Shown one piece after another: positions 1 through 7,271 of a stretch of 64,000 bases of DNA; the first letter of the stretch is position 1; each line of letters begins with the position of its first letter. The position numbers were made by a program, and so were the translations under genes. Source of the DNA: Phycisphaerales bacterium (GTDB lineage Bacteria; Planctomycetota; Phycisphaerae; Phycisphaerales; UBA1924); the NCBI GenBank assembly GCA_029260515.1, contig JAJDDC010000040.1, positions 124,001-188,000 of the forward strand, given 5' to 3'. The notes below the pieces were generated by a model. The model was given only the letters and a program-made list of their open reading frames with translations. It was not told the origin of the DNA and made no database searches.

Positions 1-633
1 GCCTTGGCCGATGAAAACTCGGTCGCTCTCCACAGGCGGGCGACGGCTCAGGTAGTCGAGAAGGAGCCGCCTTCCCTCGGCAGGGACTGGCACAGTCCGC
101 TCTCGGTTGTGCTTGCCGTGACGCACCAGCACGGCTCCACGTCTCTCTGAGAGGTCGAGGTGACTGAGTTGTAGTACTGCAACTTCGGACAGCCGTAGGC
201 CGCAGTAGACGAACAGCCCGAGGATAGCGAGGGCACGGTGGTCATCTCGAACAGTGGCCTCGCGGAGCATCCGCCGGACCACAGCCCGGTCTATCGCCTT
301 CGGGGCGGTCGGAGTGCGGCGGAGTTCCTTCACGTTCGAGGCTGGGTTTGAGGGAATCACTTCTTCCTGCGCAAGAAAAGCGAAGTAACGACGCAGGGTG
401 ACTAGGCACCGATTCACTGTGGAGACCGCTTGGCTCCGCTCGTCTCGTAAATGCGCGCGGAAGTCGGTGACATCCCGCAGGGTGACCCGGCGGCTGTCGT
501 ACTCCTCGTCGTTGACTGACTCGAACCACAACACCCACTTCTTGAAGTCGTGGCTGAATGCCTCTCGGGTCTTGGAGGCGAAGTCGTTCACTTCGAGGAA
601 ACGGGTGAACAGGGAGCTTTCGGACTTGTTCAT
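1..633 (-). CDS. XerC/XerD-like tyrosine recombinase (3' part cut by window edge)
   Basis: An open frame runs from an ATG at 633 off the left edge, giving 211 visible residues. It starts MNKSESSLFTRFLEV and is preceded by a GGAGA ribosome-binding site. Residues 5-95 look like a SAM-like core-binding domain with an R..FAFL helix. The catalytic domain follows: Arg I in YCGLRLSEVAVL (Arg147) and the beta-hairpin lysine in RHGKHNRERTVPV (Lys174) are both present. The remaining boxes (HxxR, H/W and Tyr) lie beyond the window. These enzymes perform site-specific strand exchange through a 3'-phosphotyrosine intermediate. It is the last visible gene of the minus-strand group after the RuvB-like and HTH genes (gap 124 bases), so a role in moving this element or resolving its junctions is likely but inferred. 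Confidence 0.85.
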   Translation of the reverse strand, partial: MNKSESSLFTRFLEVNDFASKTREAFSHDFKKWVLWFESVNDEEYDSRRVTLRDVTDFRAHLRDERSQAVSTVNRCLVTLRRYFAFLAQEEVIPSNPASNVKELRRTPTAPKAIDRAVVRRMLREATVRDDHRALAILGLFVYCGLRLSEVAVLQLSHLDLSERRGAVLVRHGKHNRERTVPVPAEGRRLLLDYLSRRPPVESDRVFIGQG

Positions 634-757
634 GGTTCGTCTCCGATGATTATCTGGTCAGAACTGGCGGCCTTACGGGCAGACAAGGGACGGAACAATG
701 GCGGCTCTTGTACGAAAACCCCCGTCATACTGATACCTAGGTGGCGTGCTTATGTGG

Positions 758-1249
758 TCATTCCGACGCCCTGAGATGGCGAAACACTGCAGCGACAAGC
801 TCGCCCTCGGGAAGGTCCCTGACTCCATCAGGGAAACAGGTCGAGAGAGCGGACGAGACTCCCTGCGGCTTCGGGTCGTCGATACCGAGCCCCTTGAGCA
901 TCTCGATGAGACGAACAACCAGCGGGTCGACGATGGGCTTGGCGTTTCTCCGTTTTCGCGCGGAAGAAGACTTGGTCGATGCGGGGGGACCAACCCGCTT
1001 TGGGTAGAAGAAGACAGGCCGACCATTCGCACCGAGACCGGTTCGCCGAATCTCCAGGCACTGGTCCCTCAGGGTCTCGTCATAGAACGGCCTTCGAGTC
1101 TCGATGAGGTAGAGCGGTTGAGGGAACACGCCCGACTCGACGAGCGAGTAGAAGCGACTCCTCGACAGATTGAGCGCGCGAGCCATGTCGGAGACGGTGA
1201 GAACACAACGCTGCTGGAGCGAGCGGCTGTCGCTTCGCTGGGATGGCAT
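758..1249 (-). CDS. AlpA/excisionase-like HTH DNA-binding protein
   Basis: A 163-residue protein beginning MPSQRSDSRSLQQRC. Residues about 16-45 (VLTVSDMARALNLSRSRFYSLVESG) form a winged-helix/AlpA-type helix-turn-helix, followed by a FPQPLYLIETRRPFYDE wing-like strand. The C-terminal half is basic (KSSSARKRRNAKP) and then helical. The start codon overlaps the stop of the upstream RuvB-like gene (TGATG) and has a strong GGGGGAGG ribosome-binding site, so the two genes are translationally coupled. Proteins of this build act as excisionases or transcriptional regulators of mobile elements. Here it could set the direction of the recombinase encoded just downstream, or control the operon. The fold is recognised; the exact job is inferred. 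Confidence 0.7.
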   Translation of the reverse strand: MPSQRSDSRSLQQRCVLTVSDMARALNLSRSRFYSLVESGVFPQPLYLIETRRPFYDETLRDQCLEIRRTGLGANGRPVFFYPKRVGPPASTKSSSARKRRNAKPIVDPLVVRLIEMLKGLGIDDPKPQGVSSALSTCFPDGVRDLPEGELVAAVFRHLRASE

Positions 1250-2238
1250 CAAGCACCTCCCCCATCGTTCTGAGCGCTCGTATCGGCGGGAACACCACGA
1301 ATATGCTCGACGCCCTTGGGAGTCAGGCTTCGGCCTCGGTCGTTGCGTTCGATAAGCCCGAGCCAGAGCAGATTCGGCTCGATGACACGACTCACGGCTT
1401 CGGGTGGTTGGCCGAGTCGCGATGCGATGACTGTTAGTCGCGTAGGCCGTCGGCTCATCGCAAGAATGTCGAGATACGTCCTCGAATCAGCGTCGAGTCC
1501 AAGAGCATCGACCTGCTCAAGCTCGAAGGCATGGGTGGCGTGTGCGTTCGTGATGGCTAAATCACCCTCAGCACGACCCGAGCGTCGGATGGAGTCCAAG
1601 AGCCGCAAGGCGAGCCTTGGGGTTCCAAAGCTCCGTACCGAGACGGCATCAAGTACGTCCTGCTCCACTTCCCAACCGAGTTGCTGTGAGCGTTGACGGA
1701 GGATTCGAGCGATGTCCGCCGCCTCATACCGCCGAAGCTGGCAGATCATCTTCATGCGGTCGCGGAGCGGCGGCAGCAAACTCTGCGGATCCGTCGTCGC
1801 CAGAATCAGCGTGAATGGTTCGATATCTAGCTTGCTCAGGCTCTGCCGCTGTGCATTTCCGATGAACACCTTGCCCTCATCCAAGGCCTTGTACAACGCG
1901 ACTTGGATGGATGGGTCCGCCTCGTGGGCTTCGTCGATCATGATGACCGCTCGCGGACTCGTCGGAGTCATCAGAAGACCGTTGAGGCAGCCGATACCGA
2001 AAATGGACTGCCCAAGGACTTCGTGAAACTCGCCAGCCATCTCGCGAGCGAGAGTCTTCCCAAGCATCGTTTTTCCTGTCCCCGGAGGACCGGTCAGCAA
2101 AGTGTGCGGCAGGGGCTCGCTGTCTGCGAACGCTGCCTCCACGGCTACCTTGAGCTTGGCGACTACCTGAGGCTGACCGATGACATGGTCGAGCGTGGGC
2201 GGACCGGCGTCGTTCGAGTTTCTGGATGGACTCGGCAT
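1249..2238 (-). CDS. RuvB-like AAA+ ATPase
   Basis: A 329-residue protein with the whole RuvB layout: an N-terminal AAA+ core with Walker A GPPGTGKT (residues 50-57), Walker B MIDEAHE (near 101-105), a sensor-1-like ATT, an FTLILATTDP box matching the RuvB FTLIGATTR motif, and PLRDRMK. A lid domain follows with SFGTPRLALRLL (RuvB: RGTPRIANRLLR), then a C-terminal winged helix ending EPNLLWLGLIERNDRGR. Chromosomal RuvB is the hexameric motor for Holliday-junction branch migration with RuvA. No RuvA or RuvC is nearby, and divergence plus location in a mobile element point to a dedicated paralogue. The ATG at 2238 is chosen over one six codons upstream because GGAGG precedes it. It is the first gene of the ATPase-HTH-recombinase operon. 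Confidence 0.75.
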   Translation of the reverse strand: MPSPSRNSNDAGPPTLDHVIGQPQVVAKLKVAVEAAFADSEPLPHTLLTGPPGTGKTMLGKTLAREMAGEFHEVLGQSIFGIGCLNGLLMTPTSPRAVIMIDEAHEADPSIQVALYKALDEGKVFIGNAQRQSLSKLDIEPFTLILATTDPQSLLPPLRDRMKMICQLRRYEAADIARILRQRSQQLGWEVEQDVLDAVSVRSFGTPRLALRLLDSIRRSGRAEGDLAITNAHATHAFELEQVDALGLDADSRTYLDILAMSRRPTRLTVIASRLGQPPEAVSRVIEPNLLWLGLIERNDRGRSLTPKGVEHIRGVPADTSAQNDGGGA

Positions 2239-2603
2239 GGGATACCTCCGCCCCATGGGACTGGGCGTCTTTCCTATGTGGAAACGCGGGCGGGCACACC
2301 AGGCCCGTTAGTGGCGGGAGTCAAGACGGCTTGAAGATCAAATGGCCTGAACAAGCCTCTTAAGGGCTGGAAGCGAGACCTCAGCGCGAACCCAAGAGAT
2401 GCGCACAAGCATGGCACATTGGGGTATGTGTGTTCAGCGCCGTTGATTTCACGCCAGAAAAATCGTTATCCCGAGAGTTTTCAGCCGCCCCCAGAGCATG
2501 GCGCTGGCACCCATCTTCCACGACAGAGGGCGCAGGAAAGCTTGGAGTGACCGCAACGAACCGCAACAAAACGAGCGCGACCGCAACAAAAATCTGGCGT
2601 TAT
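2239..2603. other. Intergenic leader of the RuvB-like operon
   Basis: About 365 bases separate the stop of the amidoligase-like gene from the start of the RuvB-like gene, both on the minus strand. I see no convincing protein gene here: the short open frames have no ribosome-binding site or recognisable composition. It holds the short repeats at 2551-2590 and must carry the promoter of the ATPase-HTH-recombinase operon. I could not pick out a clear -35/-10 pair. Confidence 0.5.
2551..2590. repeat. Short iteron-like repeat CCGCAACRAA x3
   Basis: CCGCAACGAA (2551-2560), CCGCAACAAA (2561-2570) and CCGCAACAAA (2581-2590) are ten-base direct repeats in helical phase, with one unrelated ten-base unit between the second and third. 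Such phased repeats are typical of cooperative protein-binding sites. They lie just beyond the 3' end of the amidoligase-like gene and upstream of the RuvB-like operon. Whether they are an operator, a recombinase arm site or chance cannot be settled from one copy. Confidence 0.4.
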
Positions 2604-3503
2604 TCAGATTGAGACCGGCTGGAACTGCTCCCAGCGCTGCGTCAGCCATCGGCCAGTCTCACGCAGTTCCGGGTCGATGGTCGAGTAGACCTTGCTGTTC
2701 GGCTTCAGCCCGATGCTCGTCGCCATCTTGACGACTGACTCGCGGCATGGGGGTAGCTGCGCCTTCGTGGCCTTGCAGTTTCGCACGACGGCATGGTCGG
2801 TGAGGCGGAGGAGAAATCGCGCCCACTGACGAGCTTTCTCAACGTTGAGGGTCGAAGCCGCGTACCGATACTCGACGCGCGGGGACGGTCCGAACAGATG
2901 GTTCCAGTTCGTGCCCGAATGGCGAGGCAGCGACTCAAGCCCGCGCTGCATGCAGCGGAGGGTCCGACACTTCGCGAGCCGCCCGCTGATGTCGGGCATC
3001 GGCTGCGAGTAGTGCCCCGAGCGACGGCTGGGGGGCAGAATGCTGTAGATGACCGACTCATAGCGATGGATGGCGTTGTAGAGGCTGCGGACAACCGCTG
3101 GGCGGCTGAGAGCCTCCTCCAACTCAACATGGACATGGTGCCCGCATGACGTGTTCACTCGCCCGCCGAGGTACCGAACGATGTCGAGCATCTTCGGCAC
3201 GACCTGCTCCCAGTCGTCCAGGCCGCTGAGGATGCGGGTCTTCGCTTCAACACTCACCCAGCGAATCCCTCGGTACCGGCTCTCGCCACGGACGGAGGCG
3301 TCGTACTCGATGCAGACGTCAGCCCCTGCTGGGACGGGTCGGTGGCTGTAGCCCCGCACAACGCTTGGAACCCCGTTCGCGCTGAGGACTTGAGCGAGTG
3401 TCTTGCGGACATCGTCGCTCTGCCCCGCGCCGACTTGCGGCACAGCAAACTCGAACTCGACACCAAGACGACGGCTGTTCCGATTGAGTGTGGCTGTGAG
3501 CAT
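2604..3503 (-). CDS. Amidoligase-family protein
   Basis: A 299-residue protein starting MLTATLNRNSRRLGVEFEF. The start at 3503 is preceded by GGGAGG; longer upstream starts lack such a site and add unstructured sequence. The signature of the glutamine-synthetase-like COOH-NH2 ligases (Amidoligase_2 type) is visible in order: GVEFEF (14-19), VEAKT (85-89), the metal/ATP-site box CGHHVHV (120-126), and EYRYAASTLN (211-220), matching the family's E-[FY]-R...GTLN element. These enzymes form amide or isopeptide bonds using ATP, often to modify peptides or proteins. The substrate is unknown. No peptide precursor, peptidase or transporter sits beside it; its neighbours are the divergent methyltransferase and the recombinase operon. 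Confidence 0.7.
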   Translation of the reverse strand: MLTATLNRNSRRLGVEFEFAVPQVGAGQSDDVRKTLAQVLSANGVPSVVRGYSHRPVPAGADVCIEYDASVRGESRYRGIRWVSVEAKTRILSGLDDWEQVVPKMLDIVRYLGGRVNTSCGHHVHVELEEALSRPAVVRSLYNAIHRYESVIYSILPPSRRSGHYSQPMPDISGRLAKCRTLRCMQRGLESLPRHSGTNWNHLFGPSPRVEYRYAASTLNVEKARQWARFLLRLTDHAVVRNCKATKAQLPPCRESVVKMATSIGLKPNSKVYSTIDPELRETGRWLTQRWEQFQPVSI

Positions 3504-3835
3504 CGTGCCTCCCGCATCTGTTTGCAGGAGACGGCTCCAGGGCGACTTCGTATGTGGCATCCGAGAGGGCCACCCCATACCCCCAATTTCTTGATCAAGG
3601 GCACCCTGATTAGATAGGGGTCCCATCCACGGTATCCGGGATCTCCGCGCACCTATACGGCTGGTGGCCACCACATACATTTTGCCGGCAAGCCCAAAGG
3701 GTGTCGATTCGCACGGTCACCCTGACGCTTGCCTGACATCGAGTCTGGGCGCTCATACTCCATAAGCCACATACGTTTCGGCGGCCTCCCCATGGTCCGT
3801 CAGCAATGTCGCTGACCTAAACAAGGAGGCCGAAA
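3504..3835. promoter_or_regulatory. Divergent control region between amidoligase and methyltransferase
   Basis: This 332-base region separates two divergently transcribed genes, so it must contain both promoters. The only structure I can point to is the palindrome at 3799-3816. The stretch upstream of the amidoligase start at 3503 is open in that gene's frame up to 3680, so a longer amidoligase N-terminus is possible but lacks a ribosome-binding site. Confidence 0.45.
3799..3816. promoter_or_regulatory. Palindromic operator candidate upstream of the methyltransferase
   Basis: GTCAGC-AATGTC-GCTGAC is a perfect six-base inverted repeat around a six-base spacer. It ends 19 bases before the methyltransferase start and just upstream of its AAGGAGG ribosome-binding site. 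Its position suits a repressor or autoregulatory site, possibly bound by one of the element's HTH proteins or by the methyltransferase N-terminal domain. It could also act as an RNA hairpin in the leader. Confidence 0.4.
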
Positions 3836-5173
3836 ATGGCCGAATCACAGATTCAAAATGATCGAGTCCAGGACACCTGCAATCGCATTGGGGATCTCCT
3901 CAAAGAAGGCGAACGCGGAGCATGGATGGTCGGCGACTTGCTCGTCGAACTCTCCGAGATCAACGTGGGTGGAAAGCCCTTGACGCTGAAGCAGGTGCAG
4001 CAAAGGTATCTGAGCGAGTTCAGTTACTCCTACCTCGCTCAACTCCGTAGCACGGCTTTGGAGTTCCCCGAACATGAACGACACGAGTTTCTTGAGCGGG
4101 GCGCGACCTGGTATGAGTGCGATATTGCCAGACGCAGTCGTGCCAACTGCATCAAAGCAAAAATTGCAGAGAAGGACGAGCCCCTCGGAAACTTCGTGGA
4201 CTTCATTCTCAAGAACAAGGGCCGTCGCCGCCTGAATCCTCGCGAGATCGTGAAGCAGCGAATCGAGCAGGCGGCTCTTGAGACCCGCCAGCGGCGAGCT
4301 TTCAGCGTCGAGCAGATTCGTAGCTCCGATGATGACTGGACCGCAAACTGCCATCACCGCTCATGCCTTGATGTCATGAACGACATGGATCCTGAGTCGG
4401 TTGATCTGTGCTGGGCCGACCCCCCGTATGGTGCGTTCTTTAAGACCAGGGACGGGAGCTTCCAAGAGCCTGAGACAAAGGGCTTGGAGGCTGCGTGTGA
4501 CAACAAGACACGCGACGAGGCAGTCGCGCTCACCCTCGGACTCATCGAGGGCGCAGCCCGAGTCCTGAAGCCCACAGGAAAGATCGTGCTTTGGCAGGCA
4601 TCAACGGAGCCCGACCGTCCTGAGGTGATCAGTCTCTTGCACCAGTTGGGCTTCGATGCGATTCTCCCCATGTACTGGAAGAAGAAGCAGCCACAGCCCA
4701 GTGACTTCCGGATCCCGTTCTCTCACGAGACTGAGCGGATTCTCGTCGCCGCCCGAAGTCGCGAAGCGTTGTGGACACCCCTTGGTGGCAAGGGTCGAAC
4801 CGACGTGATCACGGATGATGTGATTGCAAAGGTGATTCCTGATCCCATGGAGTATGAAGAGGCACCGCCGTCGAGGACGTTCTACAGGGACGTCGCTGCT
4901 GGCAAGGCGCAGTACGGCGACCGCCACTTCTTCGAGAAGCCGCTCAACCTCTGCAAGTTCTTCTTGGAGAAGCTCACCCTTCCGGGCGACACAGTCATCG
5001 ACGTCTGCGGCTGCACGGGCTCGATGATCGAGGCCTGCATCGAGATGGACCGCCGCTGGGTCTACTGCGAAACCCACGAGACCAACTTCAACCTCGGTGT
5101 CTCTCGCATTGGCGAGGCCATGAAGCAGAAGTTCTGCGACGACGACTCCGAGCATGCATCGAGTCGTGCGTAG
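3836..5173 (+). CDS. Solitary beta-class DNA methyltransferase (probable N6-adenine)
   Basis: A 445-residue protein with AAGGAGG upstream of the ATG. Catalytic motif IV DPPY is at residues 195-198. Motif I follows near the C-terminus as VIDVCGCTGSMIEA (387-400), after an FEKPLNLCKFFLE segment. The order motif IV, target-recognition region (about 200-360), motif I is that of beta-class amino-methyltransferases, and DPPY favours adenine N6. Residues 1-170 form a separate helical domain (YSYLAQLRSTALEFPEHERHEF) that I do not recognise and that may be a DNA-binding or regulatory module. No restriction endonuclease gene adjoins it. It is probably an orphan methyltransferase that protects the element from host restriction or marks its own regulatory sites. 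Confidence 0.85.
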   Translation: MAESQIQNDRVQDTCNRIGDLLKEGERGAWMVGDLLVELSEINVGGKPLTLKQVQQRYLSEFSYSYLAQLRSTALEFPEHERHEFLERGATWYECDIARRSRANCIKAKIAEKDEPLGNFVDFILKNKGRRRLNPREIVKQRIEQAALETRQRRAFSVEQIRSSDDDWTANCHHRSCLDVMNDMDPESVDLCWADPPYGAFFKTRDGSFQEPETKGLEAACDNKTRDEAVALTLGLIEGAARVLKPTGKIVLWQASTEPDRPEVISLLHQLGFDAILPMYWKKKQPQPSDFRIPFSHETERILVAARSREALWTPLGGKGRTDVITDDVIAKVIPDPMEYEEAPPSRTFYRDVAAGKAQYGDRHFFEKPLNLCKFFLEKLTLPGDTVIDVCGCTGSMIEACIEMDRRWVYCETHETNFNLGVSRIGEAMKQKFCDDDSEHASSRA

Positions 5174-5183
5174 CAGTGAATCC

Positions 5184-5203
5184 CCTGTTCCGCGAGGAAC
5201 AGG
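5184..5203 (+). terminator. Hairpin just after the methyltransferase stop
   Basis: CCTGTTCC-GCGA-GGAACAGG is a perfect eight-base stem with a four-base loop, starting ten bases after the stop codon. No U-run follows, so it is either a weak or Rho-assisted terminator or a 3'-end-stabilising hairpin. Confidence 0.45.
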
Positions 5204-5351
5204 ATGCACCCATCATTTCTCGTGTCCTCTCTCGTCCCCCTCGCTCTTTTTGAGGGTACGAGGATGGGGCCTAACCGCCCCTTTCCTCGATTGAACACAA
5301 CAGGCACATGGAATCGGAGTATGAGCGCTCCATTCGGGCGACGGTATTGCT

Positions 5352-5705
5352 ATGTCATCAGCAGCCGCACAACACGAGATCCTCGCAGCGCTCGAAGCGC
5401 TGGCGGCGGAGGTGCGAATGCTGCGACACGGGGGCACCCCCAGACTTTTGACTATCGAAGCTGCGGCTTCAGTCCTGAGTGTCTCAGAACGCACGGTTCG
5501 CAGATACATCGCGGATGGGTGGCTTCCGGTTCTCCTCCTGCCTGCGGGCGAGGGGCATCGGGACATTCGACGTATTGACCGGAAAGACCTCAATGCGTTC
5601 GTGGCCCAACGGCGTCTCGGCGCAGACGAGACTATTGCCACAGCTAAGAGCGAACGGGTTTACTCCGTGCCTGGCTCCGATTCGTCAAGAAACGTCAACG
5701 TCTGA
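5352..5705 (+). CDS. Excisionase-like HTH protein
   Basis: A 117-residue protein. After a helical leader (about 1-28), residues 30-60 (PRLLTIEAAASVLSVSERTVRRYIADGWLPV) are a classic MerR/excisionase-type helix-turn-helix. A short wing (GHRDIRRIDRKDLNAFVAQRR) follows, as in element-encoded Xis/AlpA proteins. Its 3' end overlaps the 3' end of the convergent integrase gene by 46 bases, so the two transcripts are antisense to each other there, which could couple their expression. A role as recombination directionality factor for that integrase is the simplest reading, inferred from fold and position. No strong ribosome-binding site precedes the ATG. Confidence 0.7.
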   Translation: MSSAAAQHEILAALEALAAEVRMLRHGGTPRLLTIEAAASVLSVSERTVRRYIADGWLPVLLLPAGEGHRDIRRIDRKDLNAFVAQRRLGADETIATAKSERVYSVPGSDSSRNVNV

Positions 5706-6961
5706 CGGAAAGCCCACAGCGAGTCCCACATGAGCGGCCAGCGGCGATTGGCATAGAAGCGATTCATTTCTCCTCCAGTTTCACCATGCGAAAGAAACAT
5801 CTCACTGGCCTCTAGACCACATTTCTGCTTGATCCAGTTCCCTGAAGTCTTGCGCACATATGTAAAACCCAGGCGTTTCACATTCTCCTCTATTGTTTTT
5901 GCACGGATCCGCTTCCACGCCTCGTACACAGCATCGCGTCGATGTGTAGTGACCCGAACCAAGGGGAGGCCTCGGGCATTGAGAAGCCATCTTTGCTCTG
6001 GATTCTGAGGTGCCCTATGTGACTTCAATAATGCCAGTGTTTCTGGCCAAACTGGCCATCGAGCAATGACTGGTTTCTTTGATCGCTCTTTGATCACGAA
6101 TGGTTCATCGGTATCGAGTTCGAAATTAAAATCTCTGGCGTCGGACATTTCCTGACTAGTCCAACCAAAATTCAATGCCATCAAGATATAGAGCCGTGAC
6201 CTTTCTGTTGCTGCATGCCAGATGCTGCGCAATTCTTCAGTTGTGTATGTCGCGACTTCACCGTGAATAGCCCTGACCGTCTCGGCTCTTATTTCTTCGA
6301 TCGTTCGAAGTCTCTGCCATGGAATCTTGAACAGTCTTTCGAATCCCGCTGGACGCTTATAGCCCGTCCCCTCCAGGTCGTTCTCCACAAATCGGAAGAC
6401 CGCCTTGAGTTCGCGTACGAGATCCTTCGCAGTACGGATGCTGATGGGCTTCGTTGTTGGCTTGTTGAGACGCTTTGTCGACTGCTGTGGTCGGCTCACA
6501 AAGAACTCAACCGCACGACGGAGGTCTTCGGCAGTGATACTCGCCAACGGAATCCGACCACTGATGGCTCTCGGCATCCAGCCAAGGCGGTAGTCCACGG
6601 TGTTGCGGTAGGAGTTCGACACGAGCCCCAACTCAGCGCGACGGTGGACATCCTCTCGGTACAACTCGATGGCATCGCCAACTGTCAACTTCGAGGCATT
6701 GACCTGGACCACCTGCCGCGCACCTTCAACGCTAGCGACCCCTGCCCTCATCTTGGGCCACACGACATGGCCTTGCTGCTTGAGCGCATCCCACTCGGCA
6801 ACCAGGGCGAGCGCCCTCCGCTTCGCTGCCCTCTCGTCAGGGCCGAGGTAGTGGACTTTGGGCGCAAGCTGACCGTTGCGGCCAATCTGCTTGCCGATCT
6901 GCTTGCGGTAGCGCCCGCTTGGGGCGTGCCATGTCACACTGATGTTCGTGCCCTTCGCCAT
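5660..6961 (-). CDS. int: Tyrosine integrase with atypical arginine I position
   Basis: A 433-residue integrase. An N-terminal arm-binding-like region (GRYRKQIGKQIGRNGQLAPKVHYLG) precedes a core-binding helical domain (about 75-230) and the catalytic domain. The VRKT box gives the second arginine (370), FLSHGE supplies the histidine (392), and the nucleophile is Tyr403 in NRFYANRRW. At the usual first-arginine position the sequence reads LNFGWTSQEMSD, with no arginine, as I recall for other planctomycete integrases. Codon use is clearly less GC-biased than in the backbone. Its 5' end is about 155 bases from the 3' end of tRNA-Pro, the likely attachment gene, and its 3' end overlaps the Xis-like gene. 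It is the probable integration enzyme of the element. Confidence 0.85.
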   Translation of the reverse strand: MAKGTNISVTWHAPSGRYRKQIGKQIGRNGQLAPKVHYLGPDERAAKRRALALVAEWDALKQQGHVVWPKMRAGVASVEGARQVVQVNASKLTVGDAIELYREDVHRRAELGLVSNSYRNTVDYRLGWMPRAISGRIPLASITAEDLRRAVEFFVSRPQQSTKRLNKPTTKPISIRTAKDLVRELKAVFRFVENDLEGTGYKRPAGFERLFKIPWQRLRTIEEIRAETVRAIHGEVATYTTEELRSIWHAATERSRLYILMALNFGWTSQEMSDARDFNFELDTDEPFVIKERSKKPVIARWPVWPETLALLKSHRAPQNPEQRWLLNARGLPLVRVTTHRRDAVYEAWKRIRAKTIEENVKRLGFTYVRKTSGNWIKQKCGLEASEMFLSHGETGGEMNRFYANRRWPLMWDSLWAFRQTLTFLDESEPGTE

Positions 6962-7007
6962 GCGATAGACACGTGTTACGAGCGGTGAGTTTCACCTGCA
7001 AGTGCGG

Positions 7008-7047
7008 AAACCGGTAAACCGGCTGAAGGGGCTCGATATACCGGTTT
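7008..7047. repeat. AAACCGG repeats between integrase and tRNA
   Basis: AAACCGGT (7008-7015) and AAACCGGC (7016-7023) are head to tail. ACCGGTTT (7040-7047) is the same sequence inverted. Their position between the integrase start and the tRNA attachment gene fits integrase arm sites, excisionase sites or an operator over the integrase promoter. Confidence 0.4.
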
Positions 7048-7115
7048 TGGAAGCCGTTTAGATTGAGCGCAAAGAAAAACGGAAGCCCCTTGTTTCCAAG
7101 GACTTCCGCTTCAAA

Positions 7116-7160
7116 TCGGGGTGAGAGGATTCGAACCTCCGACCTTCTCGTCCCGAACGA
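7116..7160 (-). other. Probable attachment site (3' part of tRNA-Pro)
   Basis: Tyrosine integrases of this kind usually recombine within the anticodon or T-arm half of a tRNA gene, leaving an intact tRNA at one end and a duplicate of its 3' part at the other. The tRNA here is intact and faces the integrase with its 3' end. I found no second copy of its 3' sequence within the window, so the partner repeat must lie left of base 1 if this interpretation is right. The exact core cannot be mapped. Confidence 0.4.
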
Positions 7161-7189
7161 GACGCGCTACCAAGCTGCGCTACACCCCG
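7116..7189 (-). tRNA. tRNA-Pro (anticodon CGG)
   Basis: The 74-base minus-strand sequence folds as a standard cloverleaf. It has a seven-base acceptor stem CGGGGTG/CACCCCG with discriminator A, a D arm with AGCGCAGCTTGGTAGCGC, an anticodon arm TCTCG-TTCGGGA-CGAGA giving anticodon CGG, and a T arm GGAGG-TTCGAAT-CCTCT. CCA is not encoded. It decodes CCG, a favoured proline codon in DNA this GC-rich. It marks the right boundary of the integrated element. Confidence 0.95.
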
Positions 7190-7216
7190 GAAACTCCGAC
7201 GACTTCGACGGCCGCG

Positions 7217-7222
7217 ACTATA
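7217..7222 (-). promoter_or_regulatory. -10 element candidate for tRNA-Pro
   Basis: TATAGT on the minus strand lies 27 bases upstream of the tRNA 5' end, a suitable distance for a -10 hexamer with a short leader. No good -35 is visible. Confidence 0.35.
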
Positions 7223-7271
7223 GCCGCCACGCCCCAGCCCGACCATCCGGGCCCAGGGGATCGCCCCGGGG

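Larger units (their letters stand above)
1..7115. mobile_element. Part of an integrated genetic element abutting tRNA-Pro
   Basis: The stretch from the left window edge to the tRNA-Pro gene carries two tyrosine recombinases, two AlpA/excisionase-like HTH proteins, a solitary DNA methyltransferase, a RuvB-like ATPase and an amidoligase-family protein. Its base composition is visibly lower in GC than the chromosome to the right, most clearly in the integrase gene around 5750-6200. The integrase lies about 155 bases from the 3' end of the tRNA, the usual arrangement for elements that integrate into tRNA 3' ends. The left boundary and second attachment site are not in the window, so size and type (genomic island, integrative element or prophage remnant) cannot be decided. 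No phage structural or conjugation genes are visible. Confidence 0.7.

Noticed and set aside
2551-2590. CRISPR array
   Set aside because: The units are only ten bases, without spacers of constant length, and no cas genes are in the window.
2381-2649. Small proteins in the leader of the RuvB-like operon
   Set aside because: The 60-70-codon frames lack ribosome-binding sites and overlap each other on both strands.
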